This document shows, in pieces, positions 56,056-64,000 of a DNA stretch of 64,000 nucleotides. The notes below the pieces were generated by a model. It made no database searches and was not told where the DNA came from. It was given only the letters and a program-made list of their open reading frames with translations. The position numbers were made by a program, and so were the translations under genes. This DNA is from an alpha proteobacterium HIMB59 (GTDB taxonomy: Bacteria > Pseudomonadota > Alphaproteobacteria > HIMB59): contig SGZV01000001.1 in assembly GCA_004321805.1 (NCBI GenBank), positions 58,143 through 122,142 of the forward strand. Reading direction: 5' to 3'. Position 1 is the stretch's first letter, and every line of letters begins with the position of its first letter.

Positions 56056-56808
56056 CTAAGGTCTTGCTGTTAAGCCTCCATCAATAATTAGTTCTGTACC
56101 AGTAATATACTCACTTTGATCACTAAGTAAAAAAAGAATTCCCTCCGCTATACCTTTGGGTTGAATGATTTTTTTGATCGGCATAAAATTTTTAAGGTTT
56201 TTTTTGGCTTTTGGTATTTTTTTCCATCGATTTTGCATAGGCGTTTCTACAGCACCCGGAAGTATACAATTACTTCTAATGTTATATCGTCCAAATTGAA
56301 TCGCTAAAGATTTAGACAGTCTTATCATTGCAGCTTTCGAAGCTCCATAAGCATCTTGAGGTTTATCATCCCCCGAAAGAGCATCAACTGATGAAATATG
56401 AACCATTGATCCAAACTTATTTTTTTTCATAACAGGTATAATTGCCTTTGATAACAAGACCATAGTTTTTAAATTAATATTAAAAACGGAGTCCCATATT
56501 TCTAGGTCTAGATCAACTGCAGAAATGTCTTTCCCAAACCATAAAACACCGGTTGTATTTACTAAGTAATCAATGCGTTTATGTTTTTTAACGAAATTCT
56601 TTATTATTTCATTGAGCTTTGTTTGATCAATTAAATTGATTTCATGATAAGTAATTCTTTTATTATTAAAAATCTTGTTAGTAGGTTTTTGTATATCGAG
56701 TGCAAGAATGTGAATATTGTATTTAAGCAATAATGAAATTGTTGCTAATCCCATACCACCAGCTGCACCAGTAATAACAGCTGTTTTACCTTTTAAGCTT
56801 AAATACAT
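56056..56808 (-). CDS. Short-chain dehydrogenase/reductase
   Basis: A 250-residue classical SDR: cofactor loop TGAAGGMG at about 13-20, NTTG (a variant of NNAG), catalytic serine in VHISSVDAL, YGASKAA with tyrosine and lysine, and the C-terminal ITGTELIIDGG. An aspartate at the end of strand two (ILALDIQ) suggests NAD preference. The substrate is unknown. It is divergent from the aldehyde dehydrogenase over 110 bp with a shared dyad, so it likely belongs to the catabolic cluster. Confidence 0.9.
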   Translation of the reverse strand: MYLSLKGKTAVITGAAGGMGLATISLLLKYNIHILALDIQKPTNKIFNNKRITYHEINLIDQTKLNEIIKNFVKKHKRIDYLVNTTGVLWFGKDISAVDLDLEIWDSVFNINLKTMVLLSKAIIPVMKKNKFGSMVHISSVDALSGDDKPQDAYGASKAAMIRLSKSLAIQFGRYNIRSNCILPGAVETPMQNRWKKIPKAKKNLKNFMPIKKIIQPKGIAEGILFLLSDQSEYITGTELIIDGGLTARP

Positions 56809-56832
56809 AGAAAAAACTTAAATAATTTATAT

Positions 56833-56850
56833 ATGATGTAAACATATCAT
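56833..56850. promoter_or_regulatory. 18 bp dyad in the SDR/ALDH divergent region
   Basis: ATGATGTAAACATATCAT has 18 bp of near-perfect dyad symmetry (arms match at positions 1-5 and 7, with a G/T at 6). It sits 25 bp from the SDR start and 32 bp before the ALDH -35 hexamer, where a regulator could control both directions. Confidence 0.4.
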
Positions 56851-56864
56851 TTAAAATAAACTCA

Positions 56865-56896
56865 TTGACTTTTTTCACTCAAATTTTCATTATATT
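56865..56896 (+). promoter_or_regulatory. Candidate sigma70 promoter of the ALDH gene
   Basis: A TTGACT hexamer at 56865-56870 matches the -35 consensus in five of six positions. The -10 is less clear: CATTAT, ATTATA or TATATT begin 17, 18 and 20 bases after it. A GGGGGA ribosome binding site lies at 56909-56914, five bases (atgt-) before the ATG at 56919. Confidence 0.45.
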
Positions 56897-56918
56897 TTTA
56901 TTTTAAACGGGGGAATGT

Positions 56919-58307
56919 ATGACAATACAAAAAACAATTACACCAATTGATAATAGTGTTTATTTAGAGAGGCCTCTAGCATCAGACAATGAAATTAATG
57001 TAGTTTTAGAAAATTCCAAAAAAAGTTTTAATTCTTGGAGAGATACTACTATTGATGAGCGAATTATTATTATTAATAAATTTATTGATAATTTATTAAG
57101 CCTTAAAGAAGAAGTCTCTAAAGAAATATGTTGGCAAATTGGCAGACCAATATCTCAGTGTGGTAATGAACTTAGAGGCTTTGAAGAAAGATCTCGTCAT
57201 ATGGTAGATATCGCAAAGACATCACTTGAAAATATTCCTGCTAGAAAAAATGAAGAATTTGATAATTATATTTTCAAGTCACCATTAGGAGTAATATTTG
57301 TTATGGCTCCATGGAACTATCCAATTATTACAGCTACAAATACTATTGTACCTGCGTTATTAGCTGGCAACTCACTTGTACTTAAACATTCATCCCAAAC
57401 TCCAAGATGTGCAGAATTAATTCATAAAGCATTCGAGGGAACAGGCCTACCTGAGGGAGTTTTTCAATTTATTCATACCAATCACCAAGCTTGTGAAAAA
57501 ATTATAGCTGATCCTAGAGTTGCACATGTTGTTTTCACAGGTTCTGTCAGAGGTGGACAAGAAGTTAAAAAATATATTGGAACAAGATTTATCAATGTAG
57601 GATTAGAGCTTGGAGGTAAAGATCCTGCGTATGTAAGATCCGATGCTGATTTAAATCATGCAATTGAAAATCTTGTTGATGGTGCTTTATTTAATTCTGG
57701 TCAATCTTGCTGTGGTATTGAAAGAATTTATGTAGACCAGTCAATTTATAATGATTTTATTGATGGTTTTAAAGCTATCACTGAAAAATATAACTTAAAT
57801 GACCCGTCGTTAGAGGATACCAATCTTGGTCCTGTTGTTCGAATGTCTGCTGCAGAATTTATCAGAGCACAAATGAACGAAGCTGAAAAGCAAGGTGCCA
57901 AAAGATTAATTGATGAAAGTAAGTTTTCTATAGCCAGAGAAGATAGTTGCTATATTGCACCTCAAGTTATGATTAATGTAGACCACTCAATGAGATTTAT
58001 GATGGAGGAAACATTTGGCCCAACTGTGGGCATCATGCCAGTTCAAAACTCCGAAGAGGCTCAAAGATTAATGAATGATAGTCCATATGGATTAACTGCT
58101 TCGATATGGACGAAAGACCTAGATTTTGCAAAAGATTTTGGCAAAAATGTTGAGACTGGAACATTTTTTATGAATAGATGTGATTATCTAGATCCTGCAT
58201 TAGCATGGACAGGTGTTAAAGACACTGGAGTCGGTTGTTCTTTATCAACTCTTGCGTTTGATCAATTTACTAGACCTCAAAGTTTTCATTTAAGAAATGT
58301 TGGTTAA
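56919..58307 (+). CDS. Aldehyde dehydrogenase (NAD(P)+, ALDH superfamily)
   Basis: The 462-residue enzyme has the ALDH motifs in order: APWNYP, KHSSQTP, VFTGSVRGGQEV, ELGGKDPAYV with the general-base glutamate, and NSGQSCCG with the catalytic cysteine, then EETFGPTVGIM. It is the first plus-strand gene of the catabolic cluster. I infer that it oxidises the aldehyde made by the iron alcohol dehydrogenase four genes later. The doubled cysteine (SCCG) occurs in several ALDH branches and does not settle the substrate. Confidence 0.92.
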   Translation: MTIQKTITPIDNSVYLERPLASDNEINVVLENSKKSFNSWRDTTIDERIIIINKFIDNLLSLKEEVSKEICWQIGRPISQCGNELRGFEERSRHMVDIAKTSLENIPARKNEEFDNYIFKSPLGVIFVMAPWNYPIITATNTIVPALLAGNSLVLKHSSQTPRCAELIHKAFEGTGLPEGVFQFIHTNHQACEKIIADPRVAHVVFTGSVRGGQEVKKYIGTRFINVGLELGGKDPAYVRSDADLNHAIENLVDGALFNSGQSCCGIERIYVDQSIYNDFIDGFKAITEKYNLNDPSLEDTNLGPVVRMSAAEFIRAQMNEAEKQGAKRLIDESKFSIAREDSCYIAPQVMINVDHSMRFMMEETFGPTVGIMPVQNSEEAQRLMNDSPYGLTASIWTKDLDFAKDFGKNVETGTFFMNRCDYLDPALAWTGVKDTGVGCSLSTLAFDQFTRPQSFHLRNVG

Positions 58308-58352
58308 GGAATCTCGTTAGACTTTATATAGTATTATGTTAGCTTAATCACA

Positions 58353-58862
58353 ATGCCTGTAATTTTCCTCTTGTATGTAAAAGTTATAGATAAAATAACT
58401 GATATTATTGGACGGATTACTATGTATACAGTTTTTGCCATGATGGGCATTTTAGTTTTATCATTTGTTACAAGAAATATTATCAATTTTCCTTTGCTTT
58501 GGATTATTGAAATGGCGCAATTTATTATGACAGGTTATTACCTTATGGGAGGCGCCTATTCGATGAAAGAGCATCAGCATGTTCGTATGGATTTAGTATA
58601 TGGAAATCTATCAGATAAAAATAAAGCGAGAATGGATCTTTTTACTAGCGTATTTTTAATATTTTATTTAGTGGTATTGCTTATAGGATCATATAACAGC
58701 CTAGTTTACACACTAGAAACAAAGAAAACTCTTTTCTCTGCCTGGAGACCTTATGTTTGGCCCATTAGTAGCATAATGTTCTTAGGGATTTTCTTGATGA
58801 TACTTCAGACTATTTCAATGGTTTTTAAAGATTATGCAAAAGTAAAAGGAATTAAAATTTAA
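58353..58862 (+). CDS. TRAP transporter small permease (DctQ)
   Basis: The 169-residue protein has the four transmembrane helices of DctQ, with VIDKITDIIGRITMYTVFAMMGILVLSFV at the start, WIIEMAQFIMTGYYLMGGAYSM in the second, and the hallmark KEHQHVRMDLVY loop. The first ATG has no ribosome binding site nearby, so the true start may be the TTG at residue 7. It overlaps the DctM gene by 1 bp. Confidence 0.93.
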   Translation: MPVIFLLYVKVIDKITDIIGRITMYTVFAMMGILVLSFVTRNIINFPLLWIIEMAQFIMTGYYLMGGAYSMKEHQHVRMDLVYGNLSDKNKARMDLFTSVFLIFYLVVLLIGSYNSLVYTLETKKTLFSAWRPYVWPISSIMFLGIFLMILQTISMVFKDYAKVKGIKI

Positions 58863-60196
58863 TGTTTGCTGAATATTTTAGTTATGAAGCAATAGCAATT
58901 TTAATGTTTTCTACAATGGTTCTAATGTTGCTTACAGGGCAGCGTGTTTTTGGCGCCATTGGATTTGTTGCTGCTGCTGCAGCTCTTTTGATATGGGGTA
59001 ATGGAGCAGTAGAAATGCCATTCACTGCATCGTGGAAATTATTCAAGTGGTATCCAATGCTCACTCTCCCATTATTTATTTATATGGGATATATGATTTC
59101 AGAGTCAGGAATAGCTAACGATCTATATAAAATGTTTCATGTCTATTTTGGTGGAACTAGGGGTGGTTTAGCGATTGGTACAATGTTTATGATGGTTGCA
59201 ATATCTGCGATGAATGGACTAAGTGTTGCGGGTATGGCAGTTGGCGCAACGATTGCATTGCCAGAAATGTTAAAACGTAATTATGACAAACGGATGATTA
59301 GTGGGGTAGTCCAAGCTGGTAGCTCGCTGGGTATATTAATTCCTCCAAGTGTAGTTTTAGTTTTATATGGAATGATAGCCCGACAACCAGTGAGTAAACT
59401 TTGGTTAGCTGGATTAATTCCAGGCTTAATCATGGCTACTCTTTTTATTCTATACATATATATAAGATGTAAATTACAACCAGAATTAGGTCCTGTACTT
59501 CCAGAAAAAGAGAGAAAAATTCCTTTAATTGAAAAAATTAAGTTATTAAGAGCGGGAATAATTCCGTTTGCCATTTTCTTCGTCATGACAGGACTATTTA
59601 TTATGGGCATAGCAAGCTTAGTTGAGTGTTCTGCGGTAGGTGCTTTAGCAGCAACGCTAGCTGCCTGGAGTAAGGGTAGACTTAGTTTTAGAGTAATAGA
59701 GGATGTTTGTAAAAAAACCTTAGGTGTTTCATGTATGTTCATGTGGATTATTTTAGCAGCACTTTGTTTTGGGGCGGTCTTTGATGGTATTGGCGCCACT
59801 AAAGCTATTGAGTCTTTGTTTATTGAAAGATGGAATTTAAGTCCTTGGGGAGTTTTAATTATGATGCAGTTATCATACATCCTTATGGGAATGTTTCTTG
59901 ATGATACTGCAATGTTAGTTATTGTAGCACCTCTTTATGTTCCTTTGATTATTGCTTTAGGATTTGATCCTATTTGGTACGGGGTTTTATATACTATAAC
60001 TTGTCAGATTGCATACATGACACCACCTTTCGGTTATAATTTATTTTTAATGCGAGCAATGGCTCCGAAAGAAATTACTCTTATAGATATTTATAGATCT
60101 ATCATACCTTTCGTTTTGGTCATGTTGTTTGGATTAATTATTATGATGATGTTTCCCCAAATAGCACTATGGCTACCCACAACTATATTGGGTTAA
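58862..60196 (+). CDS. TRAP transporter large permease (DctM)
   Basis: The 444-residue protein is the ion-coupled transport subunit, with about twelve hydrophobic helices and the family motifs LPLFIYMGYMISESGI, GMAVGATIALPEM, GSSLGILIPPSVVLVLYGMI and FLDDTAMLVI. It forms the transport core with DctQ and moves solute captured by DctP using a sodium gradient. A long antisense frame opposite it (59281-59880) has no support. Confidence 0.95.
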   Translation: MFAEYFSYEAIAILMFSTMVLMLLTGQRVFGAIGFVAAAAALLIWGNGAVEMPFTASWKLFKWYPMLTLPLFIYMGYMISESGIANDLYKMFHVYFGGTRGGLAIGTMFMMVAISAMNGLSVAGMAVGATIALPEMLKRNYDKRMISGVVQAGSSLGILIPPSVVLVLYGMIARQPVSKLWLAGLIPGLIMATLFILYIYIRCKLQPELGPVLPEKERKIPLIEKIKLLRAGIIPFAIFFVMTGLFIMGIASLVECSAVGALAATLAAWSKGRLSFRVIEDVCKKTLGVSCMFMWIILAALCFGAVFDGIGATKAIESLFIERWNLSPWGVLIMMQLSYILMGMFLDDTAMLVIVAPLYVPLIIALGFDPIWYGVLYTITCQIAYMTPPFGYNLFLMRAMAPKEITLIDIYRSIIPFVLVMLFGLIIMMMFPQIALWLPTTILG

Positions 60197-60210
60197 ATTA
60201 ATTTTAAACT

Positions 60211-60239
60211 TTAAAAAACATACGTTTTAAGACTATAAT
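60211..60239 (+). promoter_or_regulatory. Candidate internal promoter of the TRAP solute-binding gene
   Basis: A perfect -10 hexamer TATAAT lies at 60234-60239, with a TTAAAA hexamer at 60211-60216, 17 bases upstream. The ATG of dctP follows at 60259 behind a strong GGAGG. This would allow dctP to be expressed more highly than the permease genes. Confidence 0.5.
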
Positions 60240-60258
60240 AGGTATTGGAGGTATCCTT

Positions 60259-61341
60259 ATGTCGACAAAAAATAAAAACAAAACATCTTCATCTTCTAGA
60301 AGAGGTTTTTTAAAAAAAGCAGGTTTAGTATCTGCAGCTGCTATAGGCGCAACAGCAGCAAAAGCTCCATACGTTTATGCAGCAACAAATCCAATCAAGT
60401 GGAGACTACAAACTTACTCAGGCGCTCCATTGGGAGCTCACGTTGTTCTTCCCCAAATTGAAGCTTTTAACAAAGCCGCTCATGGAGAAATGGAAATTGA
60501 ACTTTTCTATGCAGACCAATTAGTTCCAACTGATGAGTTATTCAGAGCTATGCAAGCTGGCACTATTGATGCAGTACAAAGTGATGATGCAACAATGGGA
60601 TCACCAGTAGACATCTCTGTTTTTGGTGGTTATTTCCCGTTTGCAACACGTTACAGCTTAGATGTCCCAGCGATGTTTAGATATTATGGTTTGGATAAAA
60701 TTTGGGCTGAGGCTTACGGTGAAGTAGATAATGTAACTTGGTTAAGCACAAGCGCTTGGGATCCATGTCACTTATTCACAGTTAACAAAAAAATTGAAAA
60801 GCTATCTGATATGAAGGGACTAAGAGTATTTGGTGTTCCTACAGCAGGTCGTTTCTTGGCTCAGTACGGTTTAATCCCTGTTACTGTCCCTTGGGATGAT
60901 GTTGAAGTTGCAATGCAAACTGGAGAACTAGATGGTGTTTGCTGGTGCGGATTTACTGAAGCCTACGAAGTTGGATGGGCTGATATTTGTAAATATGCAT
61001 TAACTAATTCAGTTACAGGTGCTTGGTTTGGTTCTTACTTTGCTAACTCTGAGAGTTGGAACAAACTATCTCCAAAACTTCAAGAATTATTTAAAATGTC
61101 TATTGATCAATCTCACTACTACAGACAAGTTTGGTATTGGGGTGGCGAAGCTGATCTTCGTGTTAATGGTAAGAAGATGGAATTAACAAGTCTTCCTGCT
61201 GATGAATGGGCTGGCGTTGTAAGTGATGCTGGAAAGTTCTGGGATGATGTAGCGGCCTCTTCTCCAAGAAGTGGCAAAGTTGTTGAAGCATTTAAATTAT
61301 ATGCTGACACAATGGAAAAAGCTGGATATCCATACAGATAA
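60259..61341 (+). CDS. TRAP transporter solute-binding protein (DctP), Tat-exported
   Basis: The 360-residue protein captures solute in the periplasm. A twin-arginine signal (SSRRGFLKKAGLVSAAAIGA, cleavage near APYVYA) opens it. The mature part has the DctP pattern with GLRVFGVPT, where arginine usually binds a substrate carboxylate, and a tryptophan/cysteine-rich lid segment ELDGVCWCGFTEAYEVGW. Arginine suggests a carboxylate or similar anion as ligand. It has its own promoter-like sequence before it and a 12 bp stem hairpin after it. Confidence 0.92.
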   Translation: MSTKNKNKTSSSSRRGFLKKAGLVSAAAIGATAAKAPYVYAATNPIKWRLQTYSGAPLGAHVVLPQIEAFNKAAHGEMEIELFYADQLVPTDELFRAMQAGTIDAVQSDDATMGSPVDISVFGGYFPFATRYSLDVPAMFRYYGLDKIWAEAYGEVDNVTWLSTSAWDPCHLFTVNKKIEKLSDMKGLRVFGVPTAGRFLAQYGLIPVTVPWDDVEVAMQTGELDGVCWCGFTEAYEVGWADICKYALTNSVTGAWFGSYFANSESWNKLSPKLQELFKMSIDQSHYYRQVWYWGGEADLRVNGKKMELTSLPADEWAGVVSDAGKFWDDVAASSPRSGKVVEAFKLYADTMEKAGYPYR

Positions 61342-61349
61342 TTATTTTT

Positions 61350-61384
61350 TTCTTCACCCTATAATTATTTAGTAGGGTGAAGAA
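61350..61384 (+). terminator. Long stem-loop after dctP
   Basis: TTCTTCACCCTA (61350-61361) and TAGGGTGAAGAA (61373-61384) form a perfect 12 bp stem around an 11-base loop, 8 bp after the dctP stop. The bases that follow (ACTAATCT) are not a U-tract, so it may act as an mRNA 3' stabiliser or partial terminator that sets dctP expression apart from the downstream genes. Confidence 0.65.
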
Positions 61385-61412
61385 ACTAATCTAAAAATTT
61401 CAAATAAAATCA

Positions 61413-62774
61413 ATGAGCATTACTTTTAAAGAATTAGAAAAAAAAATTAAATCAAAAGAAATAGATACCATACTTGTATCTCTTTCTGATATGCAAGGAA
61501 GATTAGTTGGTAAAAGAGTTACAGGGAAGGCATTTTTAGATTATGTCCATAAAGAAACACATTTTTGCAATTACCTCTACACTGTTGATATGGATATGTA
61601 TACCGTTCCAGGATTTAAATCTTCTTCTTGGGAGACAGGCTATGGAGATATGACCGTAATACCTGACCAAAACACTTTAAAGGTTTTACCTTGGTTAGAA
61701 AATACGGCCATTGTTTTAGGGGATGCCTTTGAACATGATGGCAAAACTCCAGTCTCTCACTCTACTAGACAAGTTTTAAGAGAAGCAATAAAGAAAGCTA
61801 ATGGTATGGGCTTTGAGCCTATGCTTGGTTCTGAGCTTGAGTTTTTCTTATTTAAACAAACCTATGATGAAATTCATGCTAATCATTATAAAAATTTAAA
61901 AGAGACCTCTTGGTATATTGAAGACTATATGATTTTTCAAACCTCAAAAGAGGAGCCATTCAATCAAGAATTAAGGAATAGCTTATTAGATTCTGGAATA
62001 TATGTTGAATGCACCAAAGGAGAAGCCTCTCCTGGTCAGCAAGAAATAAATGTTGTTTTTACAGATGCTTTAAATATGGCTGATAATCATATTTTAATTA
62101 AAAATGCTGCAAAGGAAATTGCCTATAAGCATAACCGAGCAGCTAGTTTTATGGCTAAATACAATAAAGATGTATGTGGCAGCTCATGTCATATTCATAA
62201 TTCTTTATTTGATCGAAAAACTAAAAAAAATATTTTTGCTGATCCTAAGGATAAATATGGTATGTCAAAAATATTTAAAAGTTATGTCGCTGGGCAGATT
62301 TTATTTTTAAGAGACCTCTCTATATTTTTAGCGCCCAATGTTAATTCATATAAAAGATTCCAAGAAGGTTCGTTTGCCCCCACAACTGCAGCTTGGGGTA
62401 TTGATAATCGAACTGCAGGATTTCGTTTAGCAGGTCATGGAGGATCTATTAGAATTGAATGTCGAGTGCCGGGAGCAGATGTTAATCCTTATCTCGCTTT
62501 TGCTGGTCTTATTCAAGCGGGCTTATATGGAATCGAAAACAACCTACAACTTGAAGATCCTTTATCAGGAAATATCTATCAAAATAAAAAAGCTAAGAAT
62601 GTACCAGGAACTCTAAGAGAGGCTATAGACTTGGCAAAGAAATCAAAATTACTTCCTCAAATTTTTCAATCAGATGTTCTAGAGCACTATATCCATGCTG
62701 CTGAATGGGAGCAGTCGGAATACGATAAATCTGTAAATGATTGGGAACATCGACGTTACTTTGAGAGAGGATAA
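61413..62774 (+). CDS. Glutamine synthetase-like ligase (possible gamma-glutamylamide synthetase)
   Basis: The 453-residue protein has the GS core: ELEFFLF with a metal-binding glutamate, GEASPGQQEINVVF, GSSCHIHNSLFD, APNVNSYKRF and IRIECRVPGADVNPYLA. The spacing and the APTTAAWGIDNRTAGFR sequence match GS-like enzymes that ligate glutamate to amines (PuuA, GlnA4, IpuC types) rather than the housekeeping GlnA. The tyrosine adenylylation site of GlnA is not evident. It lies after dctP and 13 bp before the iron alcohol dehydrogenase, so the amine substrate is likely catabolic. The precise substrate cannot be read from sequence. Confidence 0.85.
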   Translation: MSITFKELEKKIKSKEIDTILVSLSDMQGRLVGKRVTGKAFLDYVHKETHFCNYLYTVDMDMYTVPGFKSSSWETGYGDMTVIPDQNTLKVLPWLENTAIVLGDAFEHDGKTPVSHSTRQVLREAIKKANGMGFEPMLGSELEFFLFKQTYDEIHANHYKNLKETSWYIEDYMIFQTSKEEPFNQELRNSLLDSGIYVECTKGEASPGQQEINVVFTDALNMADNHILIKNAAKEIAYKHNRAASFMAKYNKDVCGSSCHIHNSLFDRKTKKNIFADPKDKYGMSKIFKSYVAGQILFLRDLSIFLAPNVNSYKRFQEGSFAPTTAAWGIDNRTAGFRLAGHGGSIRIECRVPGADVNPYLAFAGLIQAGLYGIENNLQLEDPLSGNIYQNKKAKNVPGTLREAIDLAKKSKLLPQIFQSDVLEHYIHAAEWEQSEYDKSVNDWEHRRYFERG

Positions 62775-62787
62775 ATAAGGAGAAATT

Positions 62788-63933
62788 ATGCAAAATATGA
62801 ACTGGAATTATCCAACCAATATCTGGTTTGGAATTGATAGAGCAAAACAAATTCAAGAAGCTTGTGATAGTCTTAGTATTAAAAATCCCTTAATTGTCAC
62901 TGATCCTGGTTTACTTCAAACTCCTATCATTGACCAAATAAACAATGATTTAACATCTAAAACTGCAGTGTATTCAGATGTTCAAGGAAACCCTACTGGA
63001 TCAAATGTTACAAATGGTGTGAAAGTTTTTCTTGAAGGTAGTCATGATGGCGTAATTGCTATTGGAGGAGGATCTGGGATGGATGCAGGAAAGGGTATTG
63101 CTTTTCTTGCGCATCAGTCAAGACCATTATGGGATTTTGAAGATATTGGCGACTGGTGGACTAGAGCTGACTCTTCATTAATCAAGCCTATAATCGCAAT
63201 TCCTACAACTGCTGGAACTGGATCGGAAGTAGGGCGAGCAGGTGTTTTCTTAAATGAGGAAACTTATAAAAAGAAAATTATTTTTCATCCTAAAATGCTT
63301 CCTCAAATTGCTATTCTAGATCCTTCGCTGACTCTTAATCTCCCTAAGGGAATTACTGCAGGAACAGGCATGGATGCTTTGGCACATTGCATAGAGGCCT
63401 ATTCCTCACCTTTTTATCATCCAATGGCAGAGGGAACGGCAGTAGAAGGTTTGAGATTAGTTAAGGAAAATATTCAAGAAGTTTATCATAATGGATCTAA
63501 TGTAGAGGCACGAGCTCATATGTTAGTTGCGTCAATGATGGGGGCTGCTGCTTTTCAAAAGGGCTTAGGAGCAATCCATTCAATTACCCATCCTGTAAAT
63601 TCCCTTTATCACACACATCATGGAACTACAAATGGGACTGTGATGCCTTTTGTTCTTAATTTTAATAGACAAGTAATTGAAAAGAAGTTTGATCGTCTAG
63701 CCAATTTTTTAAATATTTCAAATGGTTTTGAGGGCATAGTAAATTGGATAATTGATCTAAAAAAGGAAATGGAAATCCCAGAAACATTAAAAGACATTGG
63801 AGTCAATTCGGGAGATGAAGTGAAGTTAGCACCTTTAGCACAAGAAGACCCTAGCACTGGAGGTAATCCCTTGGAGATGGATGAGGGCAAATTTGAAGGG
63901 CTAATTAGAAATTGTATTGAGGGTAATTATTAA
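62788..63933 (+). CDS. Iron-containing alcohol dehydrogenase
   Basis: The 381-residue group III alcohol dehydrogenase has a dinucleotide motif AIGGGSGMDAGKGIA, the substrate/cofactor segment TTAGTGSEVGRAG, the metal ligands in GTGMDALAHCIEAY and GLGAIHSITHPV plus HTHHGTTNG. All four ligand positions (D, H, H, H) are present. A good AAGGAGA ribosome binding site lies before it. I infer that it oxidises an alcohol or hydroxy group of the compound that the GS-like ligase has activated. Confidence 0.92.
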   Translation: MQNMNWNYPTNIWFGIDRAKQIQEACDSLSIKNPLIVTDPGLLQTPIIDQINNDLTSKTAVYSDVQGNPTGSNVTNGVKVFLEGSHDGVIAIGGGSGMDAGKGIAFLAHQSRPLWDFEDIGDWWTRADSSLIKPIIAIPTTAGTGSEVGRAGVFLNEETYKKKIIFHPKMLPQIAILDPSLTLNLPKGITAGTGMDALAHCIEAYSSPFYHPMAEGTAVEGLRLVKENIQEVYHNGSNVEARAHMLVASMMGAAAFQKGLGAIHSITHPVNSLYHTHHGTTNGTVMPFVLNFNRQVIEKKFDRLANFLNISNGFEGIVNWIIDLKKEMEIPETLKDIGVNSGDEVKLAPLAQEDPSTGGNPLEMDEGKFEGLIRNCIEGNY

Positions 63934-64000
63934 ATCTTTAAAAATTGTTTGTGTGCTTTTCTTGAAACACAAGCTACAACATCCCCATCAGATTTAAAGT
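63930..64000 (-). CDS. C-terminal fragment of an unidentified protein (cut by window edge)
   Basis: The last 71 bases, read on the minus strand, have an open frame encoding about 22 residues (FKSDGDVVACVSRKAHKQFLKI) then a stop at 63930-63932. It overlaps the alcohol dehydrogenase stop by 3 bp, like other convergent pairs here. The family cannot be named from so short a piece. Confidence 0.5.
   Translation of the reverse strand, partial: FKSDGDVVACVSRKAHKQFLKI

Noticed and set aside
59281-59880. 199-codon open frame on the minus strand opposite dctM
   Set aside because: It is fully antisense to a clear DctM gene. Its residues mirror the dctM codons, with no signal, motif or ribosome binding site.
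1-64000. CRISPR arrays, insertion sequences, prophage genes, toxin-antitoxin or restriction systems
   Set aside because: I saw no spaced direct repeats, transposase, integrase or defence genes. CcrM has no restriction partner and has the architecture of the cell-cycle enzyme.

Overview
The window is a gene-dense, strongly AT-rich stretch of alphaproteobacterial chromosome. The lineage call is inference from gene content and order. A smc-dsbA-dciA block lies head to head with mutY. A uracil-DNA-glycosylase-like gene, a lytic transglycosylase, moaB, rnhB and ccrM run in one direction, with a TPR protein and ispE divergent from them. petABC encodes a cytochrome bc1 complex, the transhydrogenase is split into pntAA/pntAB/pntB, rpsU faces coq9, and lgt lies opposite ybjN-proC. 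Low GC, short or overlapping gene junctions, few terminators and a TRAP-based uptake cluster suggest a streamlined marine oligotroph of the SAR11/HIMB59/AEGEAN-169 kind. No 16S gene is present to confirm this.

Layout. 1-9.7 kb: chromosome and DNA maintenance (smc, dciA-like, mutY, ccrM, rnhB, degenerate UDG-like), Moco synthesis (moaB), murein turnover, TPR protein, ispE. 9.7-12.8 kb: tRNA-Gln, an ABC-F ATPase, an unusually short CCA-adding-enzyme homologue and trmL. 12.8-15.4 kb: petABC. 15.4-21.2 kb, minus strand: ychF, pth, rplY, prs, pgeF, midA-like, lgt. 21.3-23.4 kb: ybjN-like, proC, a COQ9/TetR-like gene, csaA. 23.4-25.7 kb: MarR regulator plus two-component pair. 25.8-29.7 kb: ilvE, then moaE, moaD, pgsA and uvrC on the minus strand. 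29.8-33.7 kb: speD-ald-selO-lysR behind a leader that looks structured. 33.7-45 kb: zinc-finger protein, htpG, leucyl aminopeptidase, a lipoprotein transglycosylase, gshA-gshB, AsmA-like protein, Ca/Na exchanger, uvrB. 45-55 kb: aspartate-type aminotransferase, pyk, DUF1244, pepF-like, UbiB-like, pntAA-pntAB-pntB, rpsU, coq9. 55-64 kb: more accessory region with a secreted unknown, a small membrane protein, and a catabolic cluster of SDR, aldehyde dehydrogenase, TRAP transporter, glutamine-synthetase-like ligase and iron-type alcohol dehydrogenase.

How it works together. Most genes are core housekeeping in translationally coupled strings with 1-23 bp overlaps, several using TTG or GTG starts. 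The most interesting novelty candidates are the catabolic cluster at 56-64 kb, which may process an amine or amino-alcohol through a gamma-glutamyl intermediate; the possible RNA switch before speD; a uracil-DNA-glycosylase homologue that has lost its family motifs; and a CCA-adding enzyme reduced to about 240 residues. No CRISPR array, insertion sequence, prophage or rRNA gene was seen. No gene-free stretch exceeds 300 bases; the longest are about 225 bp at 21156-21380 and about 184 bp at 29749-29932.
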